Assembly: GCA_946407015.1 (NCBI GenBank)
Contig: CAMJML010000002.1
Span: 248,001-312,000 of the forward strand
DNA length: 64,000 nucleotides
Source: an uncultured Selenomonadales bacterium
GTDB taxonomy: Bacteria; Bacillota; Negativicutes; DSM-1736; Dendrosporobacteraceae
Direction: 5' to 3'
Made by a program: the position numbers and the translations under genes
Notes under the pieces: model-generated
Databases searched by the model: none
What the model was told of the DNA's origin: nothing
What the model saw: only the letters and a program-made list of their open reading frames with translations
Shown here: positions 25,747 through 35,502 of the stretch, in pieces
Layout: the number at the start of each line of letters is the position of its first letter
Numbering within the stretch: position 1 is the first letter of the stretch

Positions 25747-27027
25747 ATGTTTTGGCAGATACTAAAAGGATCGCTGGTCAGGCAAAGACAAAAAATGTTT
25801 ATGGTGGCGATCACCATTGCTTTGGGTGTTTCACTGACTACGGCGATGCTGAATGTCATGCTCGATGTGGGTGATAAAGTCAACAGAGAATTAAAGGCGT
25901 ATGGTGCAAATATTACGGTAACTCCCCGGTCGGCTTCTATTTTGCATGATTTCTACGGAGTGGAAGCCGGTGGTGCCGGTCAATATTTGCAAGAATCAGA
26001 GCTAGGAAAACTTAAAACTATTTTTTGGGCGAACAATATTGTGGATTTTTCACCCATCCTGGAAACCAGGGCCATCATCGGTCAGACTGCCTCGGAAATC
26101 ACGTTGGTCGGCACCTGGTTTAATCACCGGCTGGATTTGCCGACCGGTGAAACGGTAGAAACCGGAATTAAACAGCTGAAATCCTGGTGGTCGGTTGAGG
26201 GAAACTGGGTACAGGAATCTTCGCAAGGTGCCATGCTGGGCAGTATGGCAGCCAGCAGGCTGGGCTTGCAAATCGGAGATGAAATCGATCTTGTTATTCC
26301 AGGCAGTGACCGTACCGCCAAAGTAAAGATCGAAGGCGTTTTTAACAGCGGCGGACCGGAAGATGAAGAAATTTTTGTTCCCTTAGGACTTGCGCAAAAG
26401 CTTACCAATTTGCCGGGGAAAGTAGGCAAGATTGAAGTCAGCGCCATCACCACTCCTGAGAACGAACTGGCCCGTAAAGCGGCTCATGATCCGAAGAGTC
26501 TTTCGTTGAAAGAGTGGGAAACATGGTATTGTACGGCTTATGTCGGAGCGATTGCTTATCAGATTGAAGAAGCCATCACTGGTGCGCATGCCAAGCCTGT
26601 CCGGCAAGTTGCCGAATCAGAAGGGGCTATTTTGCAGAAAACGCAGCTGTTGATGCTGTTAATTACCGTATTAAGCCTGATTGGCTCGACTTTGGGAATT
26701 TCCAACTTGCTGACAGCCAGTGTCATGGAACGTAACCGGGAAGTCGGCTTGTTAAAAGCTTTGGGGGCGGACGATACGGAGGTTTTGGTGCTGACTTTAT
26801 CGCAAATCTTATTCACCGGGATTGCCGGCGGCTTTGCCGGCTATTTCCTGGGACTAGGATTTGCCCAGATCATTGGTCAGACCGTTTTCAGCGCTGCAGT
26901 AGCGGCAAAGCCGATGGTCATTCCGATCGTGATGGTGTTAGTGGTGTTGGTTACTTTGACCGGCAGCCTTCCCGCTATCCGGATGCTCGTTTCGCTACGC
27001 CCGGCAGAAGTACTTCATGGCAGGTGA
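25747..27027 (+). CDS. FtsX/MacB-type ABC permease of the iron system (1)
   Basis: 426 residues. An N-terminal helix (18-40), a large periplasmic MacB_PCD domain (about 45-285) and three C-terminal helices (about 300-420) with VMERNREVGLLKALGADDTEV, the usual FtsX segment. AAAGGAGG overlaps the end of the upstream gene. It pairs with the next permease and the ATPase. Confidence 0.9.
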   Translation: MFWQILKGSLVRQRQKMFMVAITIALGVSLTTAMLNVMLDVGDKVNRELKAYGANITVTPRSASILHDFYGVEAGGAGQYLQESELGKLKTIFWANNIVDFSPILETRAIIGQTASEITLVGTWFNHRLDLPTGETVETGIKQLKSWWSVEGNWVQESSQGAMLGSMAASRLGLQIGDEIDLVIPGSDRTAKVKIEGVFNSGGPEDEEIFVPLGLAQKLTNLPGKVGKIEVSAITTPENELARKAAHDPKSLSLKEWETWYCTAYVGAIAYQIEEAITGAHAKPVRQVAESEGAILQKTQLLMLLITVLSLIGSTLGISNLLTASVMERNREVGLLKALGADDTEVLVLTLSQILFTGIAGGFAGYFLGLGFAQIIGQTVFSAAVAAKPMVIPIVMVLVVLVTLTGSLPAIRMLVSLRPAEVLHGR

Positions 27028-27030
27028 TAG

Positions 27031-28158
27031 ATGATGACAAAATATACGATGTATAGCAAGATGATTGTGCATTCGCTGCTGCGCCGCCGCTCCCGCATGT
27101 TTGTGGCATTATTGGCTGTGGCGATTGGAGCAACGGTCTTATCCGGGTTAGTGACCATTTATTATGACGTTCCCCGGCAAATGGGGCGCGAATTCCGGTC
27201 TTATGGCGCCAATCTGATCCTGATCCCGGCGGGAGACAGCCAGGTTGTAGCTGAAACAGATGTTGCCAGGGCAACCGAATTATTGCCGCAGGAGCAATTG
27301 GTGGGAATTGCTTCCTACCTGTATGGCCGGATTAAAGTAAATGAACAGCCGATTATGGTGGCCGGAATTCATTTCCAGGAAGTCAAAAAGGTGAGTCCTT
27401 TCTGGCAAATCCGCGGTAACTGGCCGGAAGAACAGGCTGGGGATATTCTTATTGGTGCCGAAGTTGCAGAGCTTTTAAAAGTGGAACCCGGTCAGTCTGT
27501 TACGCTGGCAGCCGGGGAGAGTGAACGCAAGGCAAAAGTGGCCGGGATTGTCCGGACAGGCGGTACCGAAGAAAACTATATCTTTACCGATTTACCGATG
27601 TTGCAGCAAATGCTGAATAAAGAAGGCCAAGTCAGTGTTACTCAGGTAAGCGTTATGGCGACAGAAGCTGAATTGACCACTTTTACTAAGACTGCCGGAG
27701 ACAAGGTTCCGGCTGTTACACCCCGCCTGGTCAAACGCGTGACACAATCCGAAGAAATGGTATTGGGAAAATTGCAGGCATTGGTTTATCTGGTTACGAT
27801 TGTGGTGCTGCTGTTAACGCTTATTTGCGTTGCGACCACTATGATGGCCGTGGTGGCTGAACGGCGTAAGGAAATTGGACTGAAGAAAGCTCTTGGAGCA
27901 GAAAACCGCAGCATTGTTCTCGAATTTTTAGGTGAGGGGCTGATGCTGGGACTGTTAGGAGGGCTGCTCGGAACGGTACTGGGTTTCTTTTTCGCACAGT
28001 CGGTCAGCGTTAATGTTTTTGGACGGATGATTTCATTCCAGCCGCTCATTGCCTGCATGGCTCTTATTGTGTCGATTATGGTGACCGGTGTGGCTTGCCT
28101 GATTCCGGTAAAAACGGCCACAAGTGTGGAACCTGCTATTGTATTACGCGGTGAGTAA
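27031..28158 (+). CDS. FtsX/MacB-type ABC permease of the iron system (2)
   Basis: 375 residues, same architecture as its neighbour: N-terminal helix, periplasmic domain, then three helices including VVAERRKEIGLKKALGAENRSIV. It starts 3 bases after the previous stop; AGGTGA serves as the site. The two differ enough in the periplasmic part to be distinct subunits of a heterodimer. Confidence 0.9.
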   Translation: MMTKYTMYSKMIVHSLLRRRSRMFVALLAVAIGATVLSGLVTIYYDVPRQMGREFRSYGANLILIPAGDSQVVAETDVARATELLPQEQLVGIASYLYGRIKVNEQPIMVAGIHFQEVKKVSPFWQIRGNWPEEQAGDILIGAEVAELLKVEPGQSVTLAAGESERKAKVAGIVRTGGTEENYIFTDLPMLQQMLNKEGQVSVTQVSVMATEAELTTFTKTAGDKVPAVTPRLVKRVTQSEEMVLGKLQALVYLVTIVVLLLTLICVATTMMAVVAERRKEIGLKKALGAENRSIVLEFLGEGLMLGLLGGLLGTVLGFFFAQSVSVNVFGRMISFQPLIACMALIVSIMVTGVACLIPVKTATSVEPAIVLRGE

Positions 28159-28172
28159 AGGAGGTTCATGAA

Positions 28173-28865
28173 ATGAACATATTGGAATTACGTGATATAT
28201 CCATGATCTATGGAACTGTTAAAGCGCTTCAGGATATTAATTTAACGGTGCAAAAAGGTGAATGGGTGGCCTTAATGGGGCCTTCCGGCTCAGGCAAGAC
28301 TACGCTGATGAATATTATTGGTTGTATGGATAAAGCCTCCCGTGGGTCGGTTGTTCTGGATGGCGTGGAGTTTTCCCAATTGAATGCCAAGCAGCTGACA
28401 GCCATTCGCCGCGATAAAATCGGGCTGGTTTTTCAGCAATTTCATCTTGTTCCCTATTTGACGGCCCTGGAGAACGTGATGGTTGCCCAATATTATCATA
28501 GTATGCCTGATGAACAGGAAGCGATGGCTGCGTTGGAGAGAGTAGGGCTTGCTGAAAGAGCCCGTCATTTACCGAGCCAGCTTTCCGGAGGTGAGCAGCA
28601 AAGGGTATGTATTGCCAGAGCCTTGATTAATTATCCGATGCTGATCCTGGCCGATGAACCGACCGGTAATCTGGATGAGGCTAATGCCAATATCGTCTTG
28701 CGGTTATTTCAGGAACTTCATCAGGAAGGACATACGATTATTATGGTCACCCATGATCCCGATGTCGGCAAATTAGCAGAGCGGTGCATCATGCTGGATC
28801 ATGGCAAGATCGTTCAGCATTCCAACCGGTATGAAGGAGTGGCGAAGGCATGCGTAAATGGATAA
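28173..28865 (+). CDS. ABC transporter ATP-binding protein (MacB/LolD type)
   Basis: A 230-residue ATPase. Walker A GPSGSGKTT, signature LSGGEQQRV, Walker B LILADEPTGNLD and the switch MVTHDPDV are intact. It energises the two FtsX-type permeases. AAAGGAGG precedes the ATG, and the gene overlaps the FMN-binding gene by 16 bases, which ties the flavoprotein to the transporter. Confidence 0.92.
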   Translation: MNILELRDISMIYGTVKALQDINLTVQKGEWVALMGPSGSGKTTLMNIIGCMDKASRGSVVLDGVEFSQLNAKQLTAIRRDKIGLVFQQFHLVPYLTALENVMVAQYYHSMPDEQEAMAALERVGLAERARHLPSQLSGGEQQRVCIARALINYPMLILADEPTGNLDEANANIVLRLFQELHQEGHTIIMVTHDPDVGKLAERCIMLDHGKIVQHSNRYEGVAKACVNG

Positions 28866-29365
28866 TTGGAGGTTTGGCCGGAATGACAGCAGCCGTTATG
28901 TTATCCGGCTGCAGCGGAACCGGCAAACCGGTTCAGCAGGTACAAAGTTATCAGGATGGTACTTATACAGCGCAAAGCAGTCCGGATGAACGGGGAGCTA
29001 TCGGGGAAATTACCTTGGTCATCAGCAATGGCAAAATTGTGAAGGCTGATTATAAAGGCATTATGAAAGATGGAAATCTTAAAGGGATTGATTATGGAAA
29101 AACCAATGGCAAAATTGAAAATCAGGAGTTTTATAATAAAGCCCAGCGGGCTTTAAAAGGAACAGCAACCTATGCACCTGAACTGGTCAGAACACAGACG
29201 GTGGATCAGATTGATGCGGTATCGGGAGCTACCGTATCCTATAAACAGTTTGCTGAAGCAACGGAAAAAGCACTCAAGGCTGCCGGTAAGGTCGATGCCG
29301 TAGGCAGTGCCAACGTGTCTTTGGAGCAAAAGGTTAAAGATATCCTGAAGAAAATTCTGCCATAG
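28850..29365 (+). CDS. FMN-binding-domain lipoprotein
   Basis: 171 residues with a lipoprotein signal (lipobox LSGC, cysteine about 21) and one FMN_bind domain (about 35-150). The flavinylation motif DAVSGATVSYKQF is present, so the threonine of SGAT should receive FMN from ApbE (encoded at 30468). It would act as an extracytoplasmic electron carrier. It overlaps the ATPase gene, so it probably belongs to the iron operon, perhaps as a ferric reductant (inferred). Confidence 0.9.
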   Translation: MRKWIIGGLAGMTAAVMLSGCSGTGKPVQQVQSYQDGTYTAQSSPDERGAIGEITLVISNGKIVKADYKGIMKDGNLKGIDYGKTNGKIENQEFYNKAQRALKGTATYAPELVRTQTVDQIDAVSGATVSYKQFAEATEKALKAAGKVDAVGSANVSLEQKVKDILKKILP

Positions 29366-29392
29366 CGGGAAAGGCAAGGGGGAAGAAGGGTG

Positions 29393-29923
29393 ATGTCAGG
29401 AAACACCAGACAGACGGTATTACTGGGGCTGTTTACGGCAATGGCGTTGGTATTGTTTGTTGTGGACCTGCGGTTTACGATAGTGCCTGCTTTCCCCGGC
29501 TTTAAGCTTGGTTTAGCCAATACAGTGACGCTAGTGGCCCTGGAGTTCTTTAACAGCAAAGCCATTCTTATGCTGGTGGCAGCCAGGACGGTGCTCGGGA
29601 GTTTGTTCAGCGGCACCTTCCTGGGGCCGGCCCTGGCCATGAGCTTTAGTGCCGGTCTGATCAGTACGTGTGGAATGCTTTATGGATATCACCGTTTGCG
29701 GCCGAAGCTATCGATCATTGGCATCAGCGTTTTGGGTGCAGCCCTGCATAATTTTACTCAGCTTACCGTAGCGGCCTATTTGCTGGGCAGTACCGGCTTA
29801 TACGATTATTTGCCTCTTTTGACCGTTCTGGGAATCATTTCCGGAACGACAACCGGTTGTTTGGCTTACTATGCCGGTAGCAAGCTGACGTTGAGTCCCG
29901 GCGAATATCAGGTGAAAGCATAA
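29393..29923 (+). CDS. Gx transporter family membrane protein (heptaprenyl diphosphate synthase component I family)
   Basis: 176 residues with about five hydrophobic helices, including FPGFKLGLANTVTLVALEFF typical of this family. Despite its historic name it is a membrane protein related to ECF-type S components, and it commonly sits beside FMN_bind, NusG-II and ApbE genes. GTG at 29390 is an alternative start. It may support the extracytoplasmic redox system through quinone or flavin, but this is inferred. Confidence 0.8.
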   Translation: MSGNTRQTVLLGLFTAMALVLFVVDLRFTIVPAFPGFKLGLANTVTLVALEFFNSKAILMLVAARTVLGSLFSGTFLGPALAMSFSAGLISTCGMLYGYHRLRPKLSIIGISVLGAALHNFTQLTVAAYLLGSTGLYDYLPLLTVLGIISGTTTGCLAYYAGSKLTLSPGEYQVKA

Positions 29924-29952
29924 CGGCCATTGCGAGGCAATGGCCGTTCTCT
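29922..29952. terminator. Bidirectional terminator between convergent genes
   Basis: AACGGCCATTGC / GCAATGGCCGTT (12 bp perfect, loop GAG) lies between the Gx gene and the convergent NusG-II gene, followed by CTCTTAT. Confidence 0.7.
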
Positions 29953-29969
29953 TATCATGCTGCCGCGAT

Positions 29970-30359
29970 TTAGCGGATAATTGTATCGACATCCTGAGGC
30001 TCACCGGCTGCTATGGTTACCACAATGCGGTAAGGGAGATTCACAATTTGCTGGGGAGGACGGCTGATCCAGCCTGTCAATACCCCGATTTGCTGAGGCG
30101 AATCATCCTGGCGGATACGGACTTTGCCGTTTTGCGTCTCGATGATGGCATATTGCTGATTATTTCCCACCCGGAATTCTTCCGTATAGCCGTCGCGCAG
30201 GGGCAGGGCTTTGACCAGGTGTCCATCGACTCTGATCTGGGCTACTCTAGCTTTGGGCTGCAAATGACCGGACTCCTGGTAAAGGATAGGGAGTAGGGAA
30301 CCCAGCAGCAGCAGCCCAATGAGCCATTTGTCAGCGGACGTAAATACTAGCTTTCTCAT
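29970..30359 (-). CDS. NusG domain II-containing exported protein
   Basis: 129 residues with an N-terminal membrane anchor (about 12-28) and one NusG_II domain (about 38-125; RVAQIRVDGHLVKALPL, GVLTGWISRPPQQIVNLPYRIVV). The domain is a small beta-barrel, not the transcription factor NusG. Such proteins recur with ApbE, FMN_bind and Gx-type proteins. AAGGAGA precedes the ATG. It is divergent from the ApbE gene. Confidence 0.85.
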   Translation of the reverse strand: MRKLVFTSADKWLIGLLLLGSLLPILYQESGHLQPKARVAQIRVDGHLVKALPLRDGYTEEFRVGNNQQYAIIETQNGKVRIRQDDSPQQIGVLTGWISRPPQQIVNLPYRIVVTIAAGEPQDVDTIIR

Positions 30360-30467
30360 GAGAATCTCCTTGGGGTCAGAAGGTTATTTGACCTTATTGT
30401 ATATCAACGCACATGGGATGTAAATGGCTTCTCCCGGTACATGTTGACGTTAATCGGAGGGCATTTT

Positions 30468-31490
30468 ATGAAGACATATTCGTGGATTTGTTTCGGAATC
30501 AGCCTGCTGGCACTGATGATTGCAGGCTGTTCCGGGAAAGACAGCATGGAGCGTTCCTATCAGGAAACCCGGTTTCTTATGGATACGGTCATTGAAATCA
30601 ATGCTTATGGGATAAATGCCGAAAGTGCCGTCCAGGCAGCTTTTACGGATTTTCAGAGAATACAGGCTTTAAGCGATCATTTTAATCCAGACAGTCAAGT
30701 GGCTGAAATTAATCATATGGCCGGGATACGGCCTGTGGTTGTCGATCCGGAGTTGTTCACAATCATTGAAAAGGCTGTGCAATTATCGGAAAAAACGGAC
30801 GGGGCTTTCGATATTACCGTCGGTCCACTGACTGAATTATGGCGAATCGGATACAAGGATCAAGGCATTGTTCCGACACAGGCTGAAATTGAGCAGGCAT
30901 TACCGCTGGTGGGCTATCAAAAAGTATTGCTGGATACTGCCAACCATAGCATTTTTTTAACCCAGGCCGGTATGAAGCTGGATTTGGGTGGCATTGCGAA
31001 GGGCTACGCTATTAATAAAGCGATTGAAACGCTGTCCGGTCATGGGATTACCTCGGCATTGATTAATGCCGGCGGAGATGTGCGGATTATTGGGGCAAAG
31101 CCTGACGGAACTCCCTGGCGTGTTGGTATCCAGCATCCGCGTGATCCGGAGGCTATGGTGGCCAAAGTTATGCTGAAAGAATGGGATACGATGGAGACGT
31201 CTGGTGATTATCAGCGGTTTTTTATCAAAGATGGGGTGCGGTATACACATATCCTGAATCCCAAAACCGGCAGGCAGCCGACTGAACTGGCAAGCGCTAC
31301 GATCGTTTACCGCGATCAAGAGGCGCAGTTGATTACCAGTTCGGCCTTTATGGTTTTAGGGGTTGAGAAAGGGCTTCAGATATTGGCAAATTTTCCGGGA
31401 GCTGAAGCGGTTTTTGTTACCATAGATGGACGAGTCGTGGCATCACCAGGGATGGCAGCTATGCTCACGCAGACTGCTTTATCACAGTAG
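30468..31490 (+). CDS. apbE: FAD:protein FMN transferase (ApbE)
   Basis: 340 residues with a lipoprotein signal (lipobox IAGC). It transfers FMN from FAD to the SGAT threonine of FMN-binding proteins outside the cytoplasm. Family marks are MDTVIEINAYG, the FDITVGPLTELWRIG segment, LDLGGIAKGYAIN and INAGGDVRIIG, with HILNPKTGRQP near the end. CGGAGGG precedes the ATG at 30468. Its likely target is the lipoprotein at 28850. Confidence 0.93.
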   Translation: MKTYSWICFGISLLALMIAGCSGKDSMERSYQETRFLMDTVIEINAYGINAESAVQAAFTDFQRIQALSDHFNPDSQVAEINHMAGIRPVVVDPELFTIIEKAVQLSEKTDGAFDITVGPLTELWRIGYKDQGIVPTQAEIEQALPLVGYQKVLLDTANHSIFLTQAGMKLDLGGIAKGYAINKAIETLSGHGITSALINAGGDVRIIGAKPDGTPWRVGIQHPRDPEAMVAKVMLKEWDTMETSGDYQRFFIKDGVRYTHILNPKTGRQPTELASATIVYRDQEAQLITSSAFMVLGVEKGLQILANFPGAEAVFVTIDGRVVASPGMAAMLTQTALSQ

Positions 31491-31598
31491 CAGGTGCCTG
31501 TTTCGTGTTTCATGAAATCTATGATCATGACTTTCAGGCTGTTAACCAAGTTTTTGAAGCTGTGATTGCCCTCCCAAAAGTTCAAAGAGCTTATTCAC

Positions 31599-31640
31599 AA
31601 GAAACACGCTTCATACAGTTTTGGTATGAGCGTGTTTCTT
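31599..31640 (+). terminator. Intrinsic terminator after apbE
   Basis: GAAACACGCTtCATAC pairs with GTATGAGCGTGTTTC with one bulged base, followed by TTTC. It lies about 110 bases after the stop. Apart from this and the candidate promoter below, the 330-base gap to the next gene shows nothing. Confidence 0.7.
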
Positions 31641-31743
31641 TCGTTCCCAATTATTTTTCTTTTTACCCGCAGCCTTTATCATGCTACAAGTTATTTTGCA
31701 TGCGTTAAATCCTTAAAACTTTATTGCCAGAATTTAGCAGGAA

Positions 31744-31772
31744 TTTACAGACTATGGTTAAATATGTAAATT
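31744..31772 (+). promoter_or_regulatory. Candidate sigma-A/70 promoter of the complete nifJ
   Basis: TTTACA (31744-31749) and TAAATT (31767-31772) are separated by 17 bases. The -10 match is only 4 of 6, so other start sites are possible. Confidence 0.4.
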
Positions 31773-31820
31773 AGGCTAGTATGGGTCCATACAATCAAGA
31801 ATAAATGGGGAGGGTTCGTT

Positions 31821-34800
31821 ATGAAACGCAAAATGAAGGCTATGGATGGCAATACTGCTGCCGCGCATATTTCGTATGCTTTTACTGACGTAGCAGCCAT
31901 TTATCCGATTACGCCATCATCCAATATGGCCGAGCATGTTGATGAATGGGCAGCAGAGGGACGAAAAAATATCTTTGGGCAGACGGTTCAGATTGTCGAA
32001 ATGCAGTCAGAAGCCGGGGCAGCCGGTGCCGTGCATGGATCACTGCAGGCAGGGGCTTTGACGACAACTTATACAGCCTCTCAGGGGCTGCTTTTGATGA
32101 TTCCCAATATGTATAAAATTGCCGGTGAGTTACTGCCTGGGGTATTTCATGTCAGTTCCAGGGTCGTTGGGGCTAATGCGATCAGTATATTCGGGGATCA
32201 TTCCGATGTTATGGCAACCCGGCAAACGGGGTTTGCCTTACTGGCAGAAAGCAGTGTGCAGCAGGTCATGGACTTAGCCGCAGTGGCCCACCTTGCGGCA
32301 ATCAAGGGACGTGTTCCGTTTCTGAATTTCTTTGATGGCTTCCGGACTTCCCATGAAGTGCAGAAAGTGGAAGTCCTTGAGTATGAAGAATTAGTCCCGC
32401 TCCTCGACAAGGAAGCATTGGCCGATTTTCGCCGGCGGGCGCTTAATCCTGATCATCCTGTCTTACGGGGAACGGTACAAAATTCGGATATCCATTTTCA
32501 GCAACGGGAAGTCTCCAATCGGTTTTATCTGAATTTACCGGAAATTGTGGAAGATTATATGCAGGAAATCGGCCGTTTAACCGGTCGGGAATATCATTTG
32601 TTTAATTATTACGGGGCGCAAGATGCAGATCGAATGATTATTGCCATGGGATCGGTTTGTGAGACGATTGAAGAGACGGTTGATTTTCTGAATGCCCGTG
32701 GTGAAAAAGTCGGGGTATTGACCGTACACTTGTACCGGCCATTTTCGGCTGAACATTTCTTAAAGGCCATTCCTAGAACAGTCACTAAAATTGCGGTATT
32801 GGATCGAACAAAAGAAATGGGATCCTTTGCCGAGCCGCTTTATCTGGATGTCCGGGCCGTATTTTGCGGAAAAGACCGGCAGCCGACTATTGTAGGGGGA
32901 CGTTGTGGTGTCGGTGGCAAAGACATTGTTCCGGGACATATCAAAGCCGTTTTTGATAATCTGAATCAGCCACAGCCCAAAGATCATTTTACCGTCGGAA
33001 TTACTGACGATGTGACACACTTATCGCTTCCGGCCGGTGAAGAAATTGATACAACAGCGCCTACGACGAAAGCCTGCAAGTTCTGGGGGCTTGGATCAGA
33101 TGGGACGGTTGGTGCGAACAAAAATGCCATCAAAATTATTGGTGATCATACTGATTTGTACGCCCAGGCTTATTTTGCCTATGATTCTAAAAAATCAGGT
33201 GGTGTGACCATCTCACATCTGCGGTTTGGCGAGCAGCCCATTAAAGCTCCTTATCTGGTTAATCAGGCTGATTTTATCTCATGTTCACAGCAATCTTATG
33301 TGGAACAATATGATCTTTTAAAAGGCTTGAAAAAGGGTGGAACTTTTTTGCTTAACTGTATTTGGACAGAGGAGGAATTGGAGCACAAGCTTCCCCAAAC
33401 CATGAAACAATATCTTGCTACCCGGCAAATTCAATTTTATATCATCAATGCGGTGAAAATAGCTCAGGATTTAGGGCTGGGCGGACGTTTCAATATGATC
33501 ATGCAGGCCGCATTCTTCAAGCTTGCCGGCATTATTCCTTTGGATGAGGCTGTGCGTTATCTCAAGGATGCAATTGAAAATTCTTATGGCAATAAAGGTC
33601 AGAAAGTTGTGGCCATGAATGTTGCCGCCATCGACTTGGGAATAGAAGCTCCGGCTAAAGTGACTGTGCCTGAAAGCTGGAAGCTGGAACAAGAACCGTT
33701 CGGAATTGAGAGCGAACGGACTCATACCGTTTCCCAGGCACCGGATTTTATTCGCAACATTTTAGTTCCGGTGAATCGTCAGGACGGGGATAATCTTCCG
33801 GTGAGTGCATTCATCGGCATGGAGGACGGTACCTTTCCTTTTGGTACCTCGGCTTATGAAAAGCGGGGCATTGCAATTCAAGTTCCGAGCTGGCAAGCCG
33901 AACATTGTATTCAGTGCAATCAATGTGCTTATGTCTGTCCCCATGCAGCGATAAGACCGGCTTTACTTACTGCAGATGAGCAGCAGCAGGCACCTGCTGC
34001 CGTGAATGTGAAACCTGCTGCCGGACAAAAGGCTGCTTTCTTTACGATCACTATTTCGCCGTATGATTGCACCGGCTGTGGAAACTGTGCCCAGATTTGC
34101 CCGGCAAAAGTAAAAGCATTGATCATGCGTCCATTTGAAAGTCAGCTTGGTCAGGCTCCTATTTGGGAGTATATCATGCAATTGCCGGCAAAAACCAACC
34201 CGCTTAGCCGATTTACGGTAAAAGGAAGTCAGTTTGAACAACCGTTGCTCGAATTTTCAGGAGCTTGTGCCGGCTGCGGTGAAACTCCCTATGCAAAGCT
34301 GGTGACTCAACTCTTTGGCGACCGGATGATGATTGCCAATGCGACAGGCTGTTCTTCCGTCTGGTCGGGTAGTGCGCCGGCGGTCCCTTATACGACCAAT
34401 CGGCGGGGCCATGGGCCGGCTTGGGGCAATTCACTGTTTGAAGATAACGCCGAATATGGCTTAGGCATGCTGTTGGGGGTCAAGCAGCTCAGAAAGGCGC
34501 TGGCCCAAGCCATTGCTACCGCCGTGCAGCAGGATTTAGGTCCGGAATTTAAAGCGGCCTGCACGGAGTGGCTGGCCTATCAGGACCGGGGTGAAGGAAC
34601 ACGGAAGCGGGCTGACCGGCTTATTGCCGAATTGGAAAAGGTCAAAGGCGACGATCCGCTGCTTAATGAGATTTACGCCAATAAGGACTTTTTGGTGAAA
34701 CGTTCCAACTGGCTTTTTGGTGGCGATGGCTGGGCTTATGATATTGGTTTTGGCGGCTTGGATCACGTGCTGGCATCGGGTGAAGACCTGAATGTCCTGG

Positions 34801-35387
34801 TATTTGACACCGAGGTTTATTCCAATACCGGAGGGCAGTCATCAAAAGCGACTCCAACCTCGGCAATTGCCAAGTTTACGGCAAGCGGAAAAGTGACCAA
34901 GAAAAAAGATCTTGGCCTGATCGCAATGAGTTATGGTTATGTCTATGTTGCCCAAATTGCCATGGGAGCCGATAAAAACCAAACACTTAAAGCCATTGCT
35001 GAAGCGGAAGCTTATCCCGGACCATCTTTAATTATTGCCTATGCACCTTGTATTAATCATGGGTTAAAACTGGGTATGGGAAGCAGTCAACTAGAGGCAA
35101 AACGGGCTGTTGAATGCGGTTATTGGGCGTTGTACCGGTTTAATCCCCAGCTAAAAGACCAGGGACAAACTGCTTTTATGCTGGATTCAAAAGAACCTAC
35201 CGCAGATTTCCGGGAGTTTTTGCTAGGAGAAGTCCGCTATGCCTCCCTGCTGAAAAAATTCCCCGATCAGGCTGAGGCTATGTTTGCAAAAACTGAGCAA
35301 GATGCAAAGGAAAGGCTGGCGCAATATCGCAGGCTGGCCAATCAATATGGTGTTGATGCAAAAGAAGCTGCGGCGGCCAGAGAATAA
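31821..35387 (+). CDS. nifJ: Pyruvate:ferredoxin (flavodoxin) oxidoreductase, complete
   Basis: 1188 residues, the normal length for the single-chain enzyme. Domains in order: pyruvate-binding N-terminal (IYPITPSSNMAEHVDEW), the central transketolase-like and CoA region (to about 620), a two-cluster ferredoxin domain (CIQCNQCAYVCP about 700, CTGCGNCAQICP about 755), proximal cluster cysteines (CAGCGETPY, ATGCSSVW, YAPCINHGL) and the thiamine diphosphate region (GDGWAYDIGFGG). GGGAGGG precedes the ATG. A strong terminator follows, so it is monocistronic. It is a paralogue of the partial gene at the window start. Confidence 0.97.
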   Translation: MKRKMKAMDGNTAAAHISYAFTDVAAIYPITPSSNMAEHVDEWAAEGRKNIFGQTVQIVEMQSEAGAAGAVHGSLQAGALTTTYTASQGLLLMIPNMYKIAGELLPGVFHVSSRVVGANAISIFGDHSDVMATRQTGFALLAESSVQQVMDLAAVAHLAAIKGRVPFLNFFDGFRTSHEVQKVEVLEYEELVPLLDKEALADFRRRALNPDHPVLRGTVQNSDIHFQQREVSNRFYLNLPEIVEDYMQEIGRLTGREYHLFNYYGAQDADRMIIAMGSVCETIEETVDFLNARGEKVGVLTVHLYRPFSAEHFLKAIPRTVTKIAVLDRTKEMGSFAEPLYLDVRAVFCGKDRQPTIVGGRCGVGGKDIVPGHIKAVFDNLNQPQPKDHFTVGITDDVTHLSLPAGEEIDTTAPTTKACKFWGLGSDGTVGANKNAIKIIGDHTDLYAQAYFAYDSKKSGGVTISHLRFGEQPIKAPYLVNQADFISCSQQSYVEQYDLLKGLKKGGTFLLNCIWTEEELEHKLPQTMKQYLATRQIQFYIINAVKIAQDLGLGGRFNMIMQAAFFKLAGIIPLDEAVRYLKDAIENSYGNKGQKVVAMNVAAIDLGIEAPAKVTVPESWKLEQEPFGIESERTHTVSQAPDFIRNILVPVNRQDGDNLPVSAFIGMEDGTFPFGTSAYEKRGIAIQVPSWQAEHCIQCNQCAYVCPHAAIRPALLTADEQQQAPAAVNVKPAAGQKAAFFTITISPYDCTGCGNCAQICPAKVKALIMRPFESQLGQAPIWEYIMQLPAKTNPLSRFTVKGSQFEQPLLEFSGACAGCGETPYAKLVTQLFGDRMMIANATGCSSVWSGSAPAVPYTTNRRGHGPAWGNSLFEDNAEYGLGMLLGVKQLRKALAQAIATAVQQDLGPEFKAACTEWLAYQDRGEGTRKRADRLIAELEKVKGDDPLLNEIYANKDFLVKRSNWLFGGDGWAYDIGFGGLDHVLASGEDLNVLVFDTEVYSNTGGQSSKATPTSAIAKFTASGKVTKKKDLGLIAMSYGYVYVAQIAMGADKNQTLKAIAEAEAYPGPSLIIAYAPCINHGLKLGMGSSQLEAKRAVECGYWALYRFNPQLKDQGQTAFMLDSKEPTADFREFLLGEVRYASLLKKFPDQAEAMFAKTEQDAKERLAQYRRLANQYGVDAKEAAAARE

Positions 35388-35407
35388 TCTGTCCTCAATA
35401 ATTAGCG

Positions 35408-35445
35408 AAAATCCTGCCGATTTACGAATGACGGCAGGATTTTTC
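35408..35445 (+). terminator. Intrinsic terminator after complete nifJ
   Basis: AAAATCCTGCCG / CGGCAGGATTTT (12 bp) followed by TTCTT. Confidence 0.88.
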
Positions 35446-35502
35446 TTGATAAAGGTTAATTAATTAGTCAGAATAATTTATTTAAAATGAGGGATGCCCG
35501 TG

